Source: Terriglobia bacterium (lineage in GTDB: Bacteria > Acidobacteriota > Terriglobia > Acidiferrales > UBA7541). Taken from it: DNA of 64,000 nt. Shown in pieces: positions 10,196 to 19,743 of this stretch. Numbering within the stretch: the stretch's first letter is position 1; each line of letters opens with the position of its first letter. The position numbers and the translations under genes were made by a program. The stretch is taken from contig JAIQEV010000001.1 of the NCBI GenBank assembly GCA_020073585.1, positions 95,311 to 159,310 of the forward strand. Direction: 5' to 3'. A model generated the notes under the pieces. It was given only the letters and a program-made list of their open reading frames with translations, searched no databases and was not told the origin of the DNA.

Positions 10196-11419
10196 ATGAC
10201 CTCTCCCCCGACAATACCGGATGAGCGTAGTTCGCAAGCCCTGCCGCTAGGGCTGGTCACTTCGCTTCTGGACACGCTGGAGAAGCCCTTACTCATTCTG
10301 GAGCGGAGCGGGCGCACCGTGTTGGCGACCCTGCAGGCGCGCCAATGTCTGGAAGAGCAAGGGATTGTGGACCTCGCGAGCAAGGATCTTTTTTCGCAAC
10401 TGCTGGGCATCGAACCCAAGGTAATTTTCGAACAGTTCGAGAGCGGCGAGCGGGAAGTGAACCTGCATGTGGCCTGCGGGGAAAAAAGGGCCCGCGCGCG
10501 CATCCAGTGGCTGCCGGAGCCGGATTGGCTGCTGGTGCAGTTCGACCCGCAACCCGAAGCCGCAATGGTGGAAGAAGGTTCCTCGGTGCTGACCATTCAG
10601 GACCTGCTGCAGGAACGCGAAGTGACGTACCGCAACCTGCTGGCGGCCTATCTGCGGCTGCAGGATGTGAACCGGCAGAAGACGGTATTCCTGGGTTCGG
10701 CGGCGCACGAATTGAAGACCCCGCTGGCGGTCATCAAGGGCTATTACGACCTGCTGCTCACCGGGTCACTGGGGCGGCTGAGCGACAAGCAGCGGGAGAT
10801 TCTCGAGGAATCGAAAGAGAGCTGTGAGCGGCTGGTGCGGCTGGTTTCCATGTTCCTCAACTACTCGGCGCTGGAAAGCGGCCGGCTGGTGCTGCAGCTG
10901 CGGGAGAACGACCTGAAGGATTGCCTGGAAGAGCTGGCCAAACGCTGGCAGGAAGCTTTTCAACGCAAGGGTGTGCGCCAGGAAACGCAGATCGATTCCG
11001 CGCTGCCGGCGTTCCGCTTCGACTATCAGAAGGTGCAACAGGCGGCGGGCAACCTGCTGGATAATGCGCTCAAGCACACGCCGCCGGGCGGCTGCGTGAC
11101 GCTGCGGGCCGCGCCGCATTTCTGGGAAAGGCGCCTGGCGACCAGCAAGCCGCTGCAGGAACGGCGGTGCGGGCGCGCGCCGCAGCCGAACAGCGTGCAA
11201 GTCTCGGTGTCGGATACCGGGCCGGGGCTGGCCGCCGAATTTCATCAGGAGATATTCGAAGATTTCGTGCGCGTGGACCGCAACACGTCGGGCATGGGCC
11301 TGGGTCTGGCCATCGCCAAACGGCTGGTGCAAGCGCATCGGGGAAAAATCTGGGTAGACAGCGAAGCGCGCCAGGGCAGTACATTCACCTTTCTCCTGCC
11401 CATGGAGCAGGGCCAGTAA
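10196..11419 (+). CDS. Sensor histidine kinase
   Basis: H-box 'FLGSAAHELKTPLAVIKGYYDLL'; N-box 'NLLDNALKHTPPGG'; G-box 'VSDTGPGLAAEFHQEIFEDF', 'GMGLGLAIAKRLV'. Confidence 0.92.
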   Translation: MTSPPTIPDERSSQALPLGLVTSLLDTLEKPLLILERSGRTVLATLQARQCLEEQGIVDLASKDLFSQLLGIEPKVIFEQFESGEREVNLHVACGEKRARARIQWLPEPDWLLVQFDPQPEAAMVEEGSSVLTIQDLLQEREVTYRNLLAAYLRLQDVNRQKTVFLGSAAHELKTPLAVIKGYYDLLLTGSLGRLSDKQREILEESKESCERLVRLVSMFLNYSALESGRLVLQLRENDLKDCLEELAKRWQEAFQRKGVRQETQIDSALPAFRFDYQKVQQAAGNLLDNALKHTPPGGCVTLRAAPHFWERRLATSKPLQERRCGRAPQPNSVQVSVSDTGPGLAAEFHQEIFEDFVRVDRNTSGMGLGLAIAKRLVQAHRGKIWVDSEARQGSTFTFLLPMEQGQ

Positions 11420-11439
11420 CGAGTTCCCGAGGGGGTATT

Positions 11440-12891
11440 ATGAGCGTTGCAGAAAGAATTCTGGTGGTGGACGACGAGCCAAGCATCCGCAAATACCTGC
11501 AGACCCTGCTGGAGGTGGACGGCTTCCAGGTGGAGACGGTGAGCTCGGGCAAGGAAGCGCTCGAAAAAGTCGGCGCGGGCGAACGGCCGGACTTCGTCAT
11601 TCTCGACGTGCTCATGCCGGAAATGAACGGGATCGAGACGCTCAAGGAGCTGATGCAGGTGGACCACTCCTTGAACGTCATCATGCTCTCCTGCTCCAAC
11701 GAAGTGGGCACCGTGGTGGACGCGATCCGGCTGGGAGCCCACGATTACCTGACCAAGCCCTTCGAGAAAGGCGAACTCGATGCGGCCATGCTCAAGTGCC
11801 GCAAGAAGAAGCAGCTGCACGAGGAGAACCAGGCGCTGCGCGAATATTGCGAACAGCTCACCGAGGACCTCAGCTTCCTGGCCGCCAGCCCGCAGATGGT
11901 GCGCATCCGCCAGCAGATCCTGCAGATCGCCCCGGTGGACGTGCCGGTGTTCATCTGCGGGGAAAGCGGGGTGGGCAAGGAAGTGGTGGCGCGCATGATC
12001 CACCTGCGCTCCAAGCGGCGGAATCAGGCCTTCGTCAAGGTGAATTGCGCGGCGCTGCCGGGAGAGCTTCTGGAATCGGAGTTGTACGGCTACGAGCAGG
12101 GGGCGTTTACCGGCGCGGTGCGCGCCAAACCCGGCAAGTTCGAGCTGGCCAACAAGGGCACCATTTTCCTCGACGAAATTGCGGAGATGAGCACGCACCT
12201 GCAGGCCAAGCTGCTGCACGTTTTGCAGGATCACCAGTATTCGCGGCTGGGCGGGCGCCAGGTAGTGGACATGGATGTGCGCGTGCTGGCCGCGACCAAC
12301 ATGGACGTGCACGAAGCCATGAAGGACGGGCGCTTCCGCGAGGATCTCTATTACCGCCTCAACGTGCTGTCCATCAACGTGCCGCCGCTGCGCGAACGCC
12401 AGACGGAAATTCCCCTGCTCTTCCGGCACTTTCTCCAGAAATACGCCGAGAAATTCGGCAAGACCGCGTCCGAGCCGTCGCCCTACCTGCTGGAAGCGGC
12501 CGCGCGCTATCCGTGGCCGGGCAATCTGCGCGAGCTGGAAAACTTCGTGAAACGCTACGTCATCCTCGATGATGACGAAGGCAGCCTGCGCGAGCTGGTC
12601 GAGATGTCCACGGCGCGGCAGCGCAGCGTGCCGCGCGAGGAAGCACCGCCGCCCCGCGAGCAGGGGCTCAAGGCGCTGGTCCGGGGCCTGAAAGACGAAG
12701 CGGAGATGGAAGCGATTGCCGTCGCCCTGGAAAAGACGCGGTGGTGCCGCAAGGATGCGGCGAAAATGCTGGGAATCAGTTACAAGGCATTGCTCTACAA
12801 GATGCGGCAATTCAATCTGGACACACCGCGGAACCGCCGCGGGTCCACGACGGAAGAAACGCGGCGCGAGCCGGCGATGCGGAACGTATAG
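11440..12891 (+). CDS. NtrC-family response regulator (receiver + sigma-54 AAA+ + Fis-type HTH)
   Basis: 'ILVVDDEPSIRKYL' receiver; 'GESGVGKEV' Walker A; 'GAFTGA' sigma-54 contact loop; C-terminal 'DAAKMLGISYKALLYKM' HTH; 20 nt downstream of the kinase. Confidence 0.95.
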   Translation: MSVAERILVVDDEPSIRKYLQTLLEVDGFQVETVSSGKEALEKVGAGERPDFVILDVLMPEMNGIETLKELMQVDHSLNVIMLSCSNEVGTVVDAIRLGAHDYLTKPFEKGELDAAMLKCRKKKQLHEENQALREYCEQLTEDLSFLAASPQMVRIRQQILQIAPVDVPVFICGESGVGKEVVARMIHLRSKRRNQAFVKVNCAALPGELLESELYGYEQGAFTGAVRAKPGKFELANKGTIFLDEIAEMSTHLQAKLLHVLQDHQYSRLGGRQVVDMDVRVLAATNMDVHEAMKDGRFREDLYYRLNVLSINVPPLRERQTEIPLLFRHFLQKYAEKFGKTASEPSPYLLEAAARYPWPGNLRELENFVKRYVILDDDEGSLRELVEMSTARQRSVPREEAPPPREQGLKALVRGLKDEAEMEAIAVALEKTRWCRKDAAKMLGISYKALLYKMRQFNLDTPRNRRGSTTEETRREPAMRNV

Positions 12892-13379
12892 CCTTCCCAG
12901 TCCGCAGTGTTGCTCCTTTTAGGCACACGGCGATACTTATTTCTTCCCAGCGCCCTTGGGCGTGCGCTACTGTTCCGTCCCGGTACAGGAAATTTAAAGG
13001 TACCTGCTTGCAAGGAAGTTCCCTTCGCTCGCCAGTGAACTGGCCTGAAGCTATATGGACAGGGATTACGGCGCAATTTGCGAAGGGTAAACGCATTAAG
13101 AATCAATGAATTAAATTGGATGTAGTATCTGAAAGTCGAAAGAGCGAAGAATTGGTCTGAAACGTGCACCTTTCTTCTCTTCTGAGGCCTCATGACCTGT
13201 CGCTCCTTCCCTGCATTCATCGCGACACCGAAAGCGGGCCTGATAGCGTGGGGAGCGCAGGAAGCCAGAGGCTGGGGGAAATGCCTCTCGCGGCAGAAGC
13301 AGTTTGCCATCTGAGGGTAACGCTGGCGGAAGCTTTGGGCAGCGGATCCCAGGCATAGTGGCAGGGGGATGGACTGGGG

Positions 13380-13727
13380 ATGGGCCTTATGACTGAACGT
13401 CGCACGGCACGACGCTATGATCTGACTTTGCCGGTGGTCATTCGCATACCAACCGAGCGCAAGGCGGAGACGCAGCGCGGCAAGACGCGGGATATTTCCA
13501 CGCGCGGCCTCTACTTCGTGATTGATCAGGACCTCCAAGCCGGTTCGGAGCTCGATATTACGCTCACCCTCCCGGCTGAGGTCACCCAGGGCTCGGAAGT
13601 GTTTGTGCGCGCCATCGGGAAGGTCGTCCGCGTCGAGCAGCGCCAGGAAGACGGCAATGCGCGCATGGGCGTGGCGGCCGTGATCGAGCGCTATGACATC
13701 ATTCGCGGCGAGGGCGCCAAGAACTGA
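13380..13727 (+). CDS. PilZ domain protein
   Basis: 'ERRTARRYDLTLPVVIRI...GKTRDISTRGLYFVI' PilZ signature. Confidence 0.8.
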   Translation: MGLMTERRTARRYDLTLPVVIRIPTERKAETQRGKTRDISTRGLYFVIDQDLQAGSELDITLTLPAEVTQGSEVFVRAIGKVVRVEQRQEDGNARMGVAAVIERYDIIRGEGAKN

Positions 13728-14130
13728 CCGGTTGGTTCTGCGGTCCATGCCAGCCGGTCCTTCTTCGCGCAGGCAGCGCTCGTTCTCTCCCGAAACGCAG
13801 TGGAATTTCCCCTACGCGCTTGTGGGGCTTGGCCCCGTCTCCGCGGGCGGCCAGGAATCAACTTTGCCGCGCAATACGTGTAAGACAAGCAGGCAGCGAT
13901 GAATTTTCGAGGGTTCTAGTCCTAGGGGATCTACAGTGAAACCGGGTCTCCGTTCGGGGCAAGCCTTTTCTCTTCTGAGAAATTCTTTTCTCTTTAGCCG
14001 CGAATCTTCAACTGACGACCGTAGCTTTATTCCCACCGAGAATTCACCTACTCTTTTTCATTTGTAACTCATAGAAATTGGACTACTTACAGATTATCAA
14101 TTTGGGCGGTAAGGCCATTCTGGCCCGTCT

Positions 14131-14147
14131 TTGGCTTGCCGAATGCA
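14131..14147 (+). promoter_or_regulatory. Candidate sigma-54 promoter TTGGCTTGCCGAATGCA
   Basis: GG-N10-GC spacing, 61 nt upstream of the 14208 start codon; imperfect -24 element. Confidence 0.4.
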
Positions 14148-14207
14148 GCTTAGATGAAAATCGGGTTTGGCCGTACGTCAAGGGCTTAAAGTCCGATATT
14201 CACAACT

Positions 14208-15275
14208 GTGGAAATTGAACCAACATTGGACTCGAACGGCGCGGGAGAAGGGCTGCCCGAAGAAGTTCTGTTTGGCCGAACTGCCAGTATGCAGGAGATC
14301 CGCCAGCGTGTGCTGAAGGTGTGTGCAACGCCTCTTCCTTTGCTGCTGGAAGGCGAAAGCGGAACGGGAAAAGAGACCCTAGCGCGCTTTGTGCATGCCC
14401 GGTCACTCTATCGCGCGGGGCAGTTTGTCAAGGTCAATTGCGCAGCCATTCCCGGTCCCCTGCTGGAGAGCGAGCTCTTCGGCTACCAGCAGGGAGCATT
14501 CACCGGAGCGCTCACTTCAAAACCCGGATGGGTCGAGTCCGCCCATCAGGGAACCCTATTCTTCGATGAGATCGGAGATCTTGCCGGCGCGCTGCAGGCC
14601 AAGTTGCTCCAGCTATTGCAGGATGCCCAGTTCTCCCGGATAGGAGATCAGGAAGAAAGGCACGTGGATGCCCGGGTGATCTGCGCGACCAGCCGGGATT
14701 TGGAGCAGGCCGTGGAGCGGGGGGATTTCCGCACGGACCTGTTTTACCGAATCGCTGTGTTCCATATCCGGCTGCCGGGCCTTCGGGACCGCCGTGCCGA
14801 TGTGCTGGCCCTCGCCGAGTATCTCGTACGCGAATTGAGTGCAAAGTTTCAAAAGGAGGCACCGCCGCTCACGCCGGAGATCAAAGAAGTCCTGCTGGCG
14901 CGCGAATGGCTGGGAAATATACGCGAACTGGAGAACTGGATCGCCCGGTACGTTTTGCTTGGGCCGGAGGGTATTCTCGCCGGGGAAACCAGGATGCTTC
15001 GAAGCCCAAGTCCGAATTACCGGCCTGCGCAGGGTGGAACCATTCCGTTAAAGCATATTGCCAAGGATGCCATTCAGCGCATGGAGCGGGAGGTCATCCT
15101 GCGAGTTCTCCAGGAAAACCGTTGGAATCGGCGGAGGGCAGCCGAAGCCCTGAACATCAGCTACCGCGCGCTCATCTACAAGATTCGCGAAGCAGGCCTA
15201 TCCCAGAAGACCAGCCGTAAGGAAGACCCCGAATTGGGAGAAGGGGCCGAGAACCGCGTCCCGCTCGGGGATTAG
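14208..15275 (+). CDS. Sigma-54-dependent transcriptional activator without receiver domain
   Basis: 'GESGTGKETLARFVH', 'GAFTGALTSKPGWVE', C-terminal 'EALNISYRALIYKIREAG' Fis-like HTH; about 20 aa before the AAA+ domain. Confidence 0.92.
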   Translation: MEIEPTLDSNGAGEGLPEEVLFGRTASMQEIRQRVLKVCATPLPLLLEGESGTGKETLARFVHARSLYRAGQFVKVNCAAIPGPLLESELFGYQQGAFTGALTSKPGWVESAHQGTLFFDEIGDLAGALQAKLLQLLQDAQFSRIGDQEERHVDARVICATSRDLEQAVERGDFRTDLFYRIAVFHIRLPGLRDRRADVLALAEYLVRELSAKFQKEAPPLTPEIKEVLLAREWLGNIRELENWIARYVLLGPEGILAGETRMLRSPSPNYRPAQGGTIPLKHIAKDAIQRMEREVILRVLQENRWNRRRAAEALNISYRALIYKIREAGLSQKTSRKEDPELGEGAENRVPLGD

Positions 15276-15470
15276 GAGCGCGGCCATTGCCTAGTGGTGG
15301 AGTTTCCCTGCCGAGGTCACTTCCGATGCCGGGAACTCGCTTATGAAAGGTTTTTGCCCGAATGAGCAAAATCGTTCCAGGATTCGACCCGGGAGCGAAG
15401 AATGAGAAAGCTCGTGTGTCCTATCTGCTGTTATTTCAGTTAGATATGGGGGTCTCAAGGATTTTCCTCG

Positions 15471-15487
15471 TTGGCGAATGAAATGCA
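15471..15487 (+). promoter_or_regulatory. Weak candidate sigma-54 promoter TTGGCGAATGAAATGCA
   Basis: GG-N10-GC spacing, about 170 nt upstream of the secreted protein at 15655. Confidence 0.25.
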
Positions 15488-15654
15488 TGTTCTAGTACGC
15501 TTCATCGCAGAACCAGGAAATAGGCATTGGGGGCCGGGAAGCAGGAACGGTCCAAGGTCCAGACGAGCAAAGAGCTGTAAATCGCCGGTGCAGCAGTTTT
15601 TCGATGCGGGCGCGAGAGCCGGACACACTTCTGGCAGGAGAGACGCTGGTGAAC

Positions 15655-17598
15655 ATGCGCAAACAAATCTTGGGAGTTGTAGTGCTGTTGCTGTTCGCTT
15701 GCCCGCTCTGGGCGAATTGGGGCGTAGTCCAGCAGAGCCAGGGCTCGCTGGCCAAAAATACTACTAACTCAGCCCAGTTCGCCGGCAGCGTCACTGCAGG
15801 AGACCTGATTCTCGTGCAGATCAACTGGAACGATGCAACCAACTCCGTCGTCTCGGTCACGGATGCGCTCGGCAACACTTTCTCCAGCGCGGTGGGCCCC
15901 GCCCAGCAGTCCAGCGCGGAGAGCACGCAGCTCTTTTATGCGGCCAACGTAGCGGGCGGCACGGACAGGATCACCGTCACGATGTCCGGAACCACCTTGA
16001 TCAACATCTTCATTTACGAGATTACCGGGGCGGCGGCCACGAATCCGCTCGATGTCACAGCCGTGGGCAGCGGAAGTGGCACCTCGGTAACGACCGGCTC
16101 CGTGGCCACCGGGGGGGCGAACGAATTTGTATTCGTGGGAATCGGCAACTCGAGCGCAGCCTGGGACTCGACGGGAGCAGGCTTTAGCGGCCTTCAGGAG
16201 CACGCCTTTGCGTTCAGCGAGTTCGAAACGGCGGCGACAGCGGGGACTGCGGTCAAGGGCGTGTCCACGCTCAGCGCCAGTTCCGCATGGAGCGCGGTGC
16301 TCGCGGCTTTCCATGCCAGCTCCACATCGACCACATCCGGTACGGCCTCGTTGACTTCGATTCAGGTCACTCCCGCAAGTCCGACACTCACCTTCGGGCA
16401 GACGCTGCAATTTACGGCCACCGGTACCTTCAGCGACGCGAGCACGCAGGATCTGACCAGTTCCGTCACTTGGGCGTCAAGCAACACGACTGTGGCCTCG
16501 ATCAATGGCACGGGGGGCGCCACCGCGGCCGGCCACGGAACAACCACGATTACGGCAACTTCCGGATCGATATCCGGCAGTACGCCGCTGACGGTCGAAG
16601 GCACACTGAGTTCTCTCCAGGTAACTCCCACAAGCCCCTCGCTCGCCGCGGGTACCACCCAGCAGTTAACCGCCACGGGGACTTTTACCGACGGCATAGC
16701 CGAGAACCTGACCGCTTCGGTGGGTTGGACCTCATCGAATACCAGCGTCGCGACCGTGAATGCTTCGGGATTGGCAACCGCGGTTGCGCCCGGAAGCGCA
16801 ACGATCACAGCGACCTCCAGTTCCTATACCTCATCGGCCGCCATGACGGTCACTCAGGCGGTGGCTTCAGGTTCCATGGTGCAGACGCCGCTGGTCCAGA
16901 CCAATTACAATTGGGAAAATACGTGGTACGCGCAGCACCCGCCGACGGTTGGGGGAAGTTCCTGCAGTCCGGCACCGTGTATCGCGCAGTCCTTTCTGAA
17001 TCCGAATACCGCCGGCAACCTGATCCTGGTGTGGGTAAGCTGGAACGCCGGAGGCTTCAGTCTCACAAGTCTCACAGACTCCGCGGGCAACACGTACGTG
17101 CACATTCCCGGATTCCCGGTTTCCGGCAACGTCGTAGACGACTTCTGGGTTGCGTACAACATAGCCGGCAGTTCCAACAACAAGATCACCGGGTTGTTTG
17201 GAAGCGGGACGACTGAACCGATTTACATGCAGGTCATGGAATTCTCGGGACTCAAGACTGCCAACGCCCTGGATGTATATTCGACGACGCGCCAGCAAAA
17301 CCAATGTAATGCGCCCTGCACATTGAGCAGCGCCCCTACGCCCACCACTACGCAAGCCTCGGAATTGCTGGTGGCGGTTTACGATGTTGGAGCCGGACTG
17401 CTCACCGCGGGAAACGGCTGGACTCCTGCCGCCACATGCTTCTTTTGCGAAGGGTGGGGCAGCAATGTTTCCGGAGAGGTTCTCATCGAGCAAAAACTGG
17501 TTTCCGCCACGGGTTCGTACACAGCAACCATCACGTCCGCTACTTCCGGCTGGCCTGCCTACACGGCCTACGTGTTCACGTTCAGGCTGGGCCCGTAG
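15655..17598 (+). CDS. Secreted protein with two Ig-like BIG2 domains flanked by two copies of an unassigned beta-rich domain
   Basis: Signal peptide MRKQILGVVVLLLFACPLWA; 'SIQVTPASPTLTFGQTLQFTATGTFSDASTQDLTSSVTWASSN' and a second BIG2-like copy. Confidence 0.8.
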   Translation: MRKQILGVVVLLLFACPLWANWGVVQQSQGSLAKNTTNSAQFAGSVTAGDLILVQINWNDATNSVVSVTDALGNTFSSAVGPAQQSSAESTQLFYAANVAGGTDRITVTMSGTTLINIFIYEITGAAATNPLDVTAVGSGSGTSVTTGSVATGGANEFVFVGIGNSSAAWDSTGAGFSGLQEHAFAFSEFETAATAGTAVKGVSTLSASSAWSAVLAAFHASSTSTTSGTASLTSIQVTPASPTLTFGQTLQFTATGTFSDASTQDLTSSVTWASSNTTVASINGTGGATAAGHGTTTITATSGSISGSTPLTVEGTLSSLQVTPTSPSLAAGTTQQLTATGTFTDGIAENLTASVGWTSSNTSVATVNASGLATAVAPGSATITATSSSYTSSAAMTVTQAVASGSMVQTPLVQTNYNWENTWYAQHPPTVGGSSCSPAPCIAQSFLNPNTAGNLILVWVSWNAGGFSLTSLTDSAGNTYVHIPGFPVSGNVVDDFWVAYNIAGSSNNKITGLFGSGTTEPIYMQVMEFSGLKTANALDVYSTTRQQNQCNAPCTLSSAPTPTTTQASELLVAVYDVGAGLLTAGNGWTPAATCFFCEGWGSNVSGEVLIEQKLVSATGSYTATITSATSGWPAYTAYVFTFRLGP

Positions 17599-17997
17599 GA
17601 GAGGGTTGGGCTCCCCGGGGAGAAGGTCTGAGAGAGGCAATCCGGCCTTGCGGGAAAGGCATATCCGGTTCTTCGGATTTGAACTCCGAGCACAGGTTCC
17701 GGCAATGGGGTGGCTGTTTGCTTGGCGCGGGGCTGCGCCGGGGGGCGTGCAGGCATCACAAAGGCGTCTTAATGCATGGGGCGTGCTCCCTTCAAGACTT
17801 CTGCTGAATGTGCGGGATGGGACACAAGCTGTAAAGCATTTCGGTATATTTCGAAAATGACAATGGGTAGTATGGGGACTTCCGCTGCCGGCGCGAAATC
17901 GTTTACCGTGCCCGGCGTGAACCGGCCGGCTGGAGATGAACAGGAACGCCGGCAGGGCATGAAATTCACCGGGTGACGCACCTCGCGAGGGTTTGAG

Positions 17998-18564
17998 ATG
18001 ATTCTGCTCCGTGTTTATCTTTTGGCGGGTTTGCTGGCCCACAAGGCGCTCTGGGAGGTTTTGAAGCGGAAAGAGCGCGCGGAAGCCAAGCCCGTTCAAT
18101 CCTTCTCCCTGCGCATCGTGAAAGCCGCCAAAGTGGCGTTGCTATTGGGAATCCTTGTGCAGACGGTTTTGCCGTTCGAGGTTTTGAAAATTTCGCCAGA
18201 GCCTTTTTCGCTCCGGGTTGCCGGCGTCATTCTTTATACAGCAGGGCTGTTCACGGCGATGCTGGGCCGGATCCAACTCGGCAAGAATTGGGCGGATATC
18301 GAGACGCCGCAGGTGGAAGGCGAGATCGCGGTAGTTTCCCAGGGCGTGTACCGCTATATCCGGCACCCGATTTATACCGGCGATTTACTGCTCCTGCTAG
18401 GTCTGGAATTGTCGCTGAACTCCTGGTTCGCGCTGGCGCTCGTGGCCCTGATACCGGTTGTGTTCCAGAGGGCAGTTGGCGAAGAGAAGATGCTGGCGAA
18501 GCGGCTGGCGGGTTATGATTCTTACGTCCAGCGGACCAAACGCTTCATTCCCTTCGTAGTGTAG
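17998..18564 (+). CDS. Isoprenylcysteine carboxyl methyltransferase-like membrane protein
   Basis: 'YRYIRHPIYTGDLLLLLGLEL....EEKMLAKRLAGYDSYVQRTKRFIPFV' ICMT/phospholipid methyltransferase C-terminal motif. Confidence 0.8.
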   Translation: MILLRVYLLAGLLAHKALWEVLKRKERAEAKPVQSFSLRIVKAAKVALLLGILVQTVLPFEVLKISPEPFSLRVAGVILYTAGLFTAMLGRIQLGKNWADIETPQVEGEIAVVSQGVYRYIRHPIYTGDLLLLLGLELSLNSWFALALVALIPVVFQRAVGEEKMLAKRLAGYDSYVQRTKRFIPFVV

Positions 18565-18690
18565 CGGGAGAAGGCCGTGCTGCCGGCAGGCAGCGCGGAA
18601 AGGGAAGCGGGATGAAGTTCCGAGGATGACGGATCGCGAGAGGGGACGGTTGTATTCCCGCTCCGGGAAGACGGAAAGCGTGGTGCGCCC

Positions 18691-19641
18691 GTGAAAACAG
18701 TGAGCATTGTCATTCCGGCATACAACGAGGAGCTCGGCGTCCAGGCGGTCATCGCGGATTTGCAGGAAACCCTGCGCCAACAGGGCATAACCGCAGAGAT
18801 CATCGTGGTCGATGACGGCTCGACGGACCGGACCGCAAAGATGGCGGCCACGGCCGGAGCCCGCGTTCTCCGGCACCGCAGCAACCGGGGATATGGCGCG
18901 GCGCTCAAGACCGGCATTGCGGCGGCCTCCCACGAATACATTGTCATCACGGATGCGGACGGCACGTATCCGACCCAATATATTCCCCAGTTGCTGGCGC
19001 AACTGGAACGCGCGGATATGGTGGTGGGCGCGCGGATCGGTCCAAACGTCAAGATTCCTCTCATCCGGCGTCCGGCCAAGATGGTTTTGAATAAGCTTGC
19101 GAACTATCTGACCAACGCAAAAATTCCCGATCTCAATAGCGGCTTGCGGGCGTTTCGGCGGGATATTGTCATGCAGTACTTTCCCATCCTTCCGGATCAG
19201 TTCAGTTTCACCACGACCATCACGATTGCCATGCATTGCGACAAGTACGCGGTCTCCTATCTGCCAATCGACTACAGGCAGCGCAAGGGCAAGTCGAAAA
19301 TCGTGCCCTGGGATGCGGCCAGCTTTTTCGTCCTGATTTTGCGGACCGCCATGCTGTTCCGCCCGATCCGCATCTTTTTGCCGCTGACGCTCGTTTTTTC
19401 GCTCTACGGCGTAACGAAAATGGCGATTGATCTTTCTCACCAGCCGAACATTTCGGCTTCGGCGCAGCTCGCGCTGCTGAGCGCATTGCTGATCTTGCTC
19501 ATCGGAATGCTCGGAGACGCGCTTGCCACGCGCCTGGGCCGCTTAACCCCCAATGCCGTCATCGGTGTTCAGACGGACGACCTGATCTCGGCGGAGAGCG
19601 AAGAATCCGCCGGGCAGAAACCGGCGCCGGGAACGGAATAA
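18691..19641 (+). CDS. Family 2 glycosyltransferase (dolichol-phosphate-sugar synthase-like) with C-terminal TM segments
   Basis: 'SIVIPAYNEELGVQAVI...EIIVVDDGSTDRTA...ADGTYPTQYIPQLL'. Confidence 0.9.
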   Translation: MKTVSIVIPAYNEELGVQAVIADLQETLRQQGITAEIIVVDDGSTDRTAKMAATAGARVLRHRSNRGYGAALKTGIAAASHEYIVITDADGTYPTQYIPQLLAQLERADMVVGARIGPNVKIPLIRRPAKMVLNKLANYLTNAKIPDLNSGLRAFRRDIVMQYFPILPDQFSFTTTITIAMHCDKYAVSYLPIDYRQRKGKSKIVPWDAASFFVLILRTAMLFRPIRIFLPLTLVFSLYGVTKMAIDLSHQPNISASAQLALLSALLILLIGMLGDALATRLGRLTPNAVIGVQTDDLISAESEESAGQKPAPGTE

Positions 19642-19743
19642 GGACTGCGTTCCGGCATAGCAACGGAGACCAATCTGAAGCCGGTCGAAACCAACCTGCC
19701 AAGAGAAGCTCGCCCTGCCGCTCCGGCGGGGGAGCGGCCGCAT

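Noticed and set aside
17600-17800. tRNA-like segment around 'GGTTCTTCGGATTTGAACTCC'
   Set aside because: No cloverleaf could be formed and the T-loop consensus is not met; no tRNA or rRNA gene was recognised in the window.
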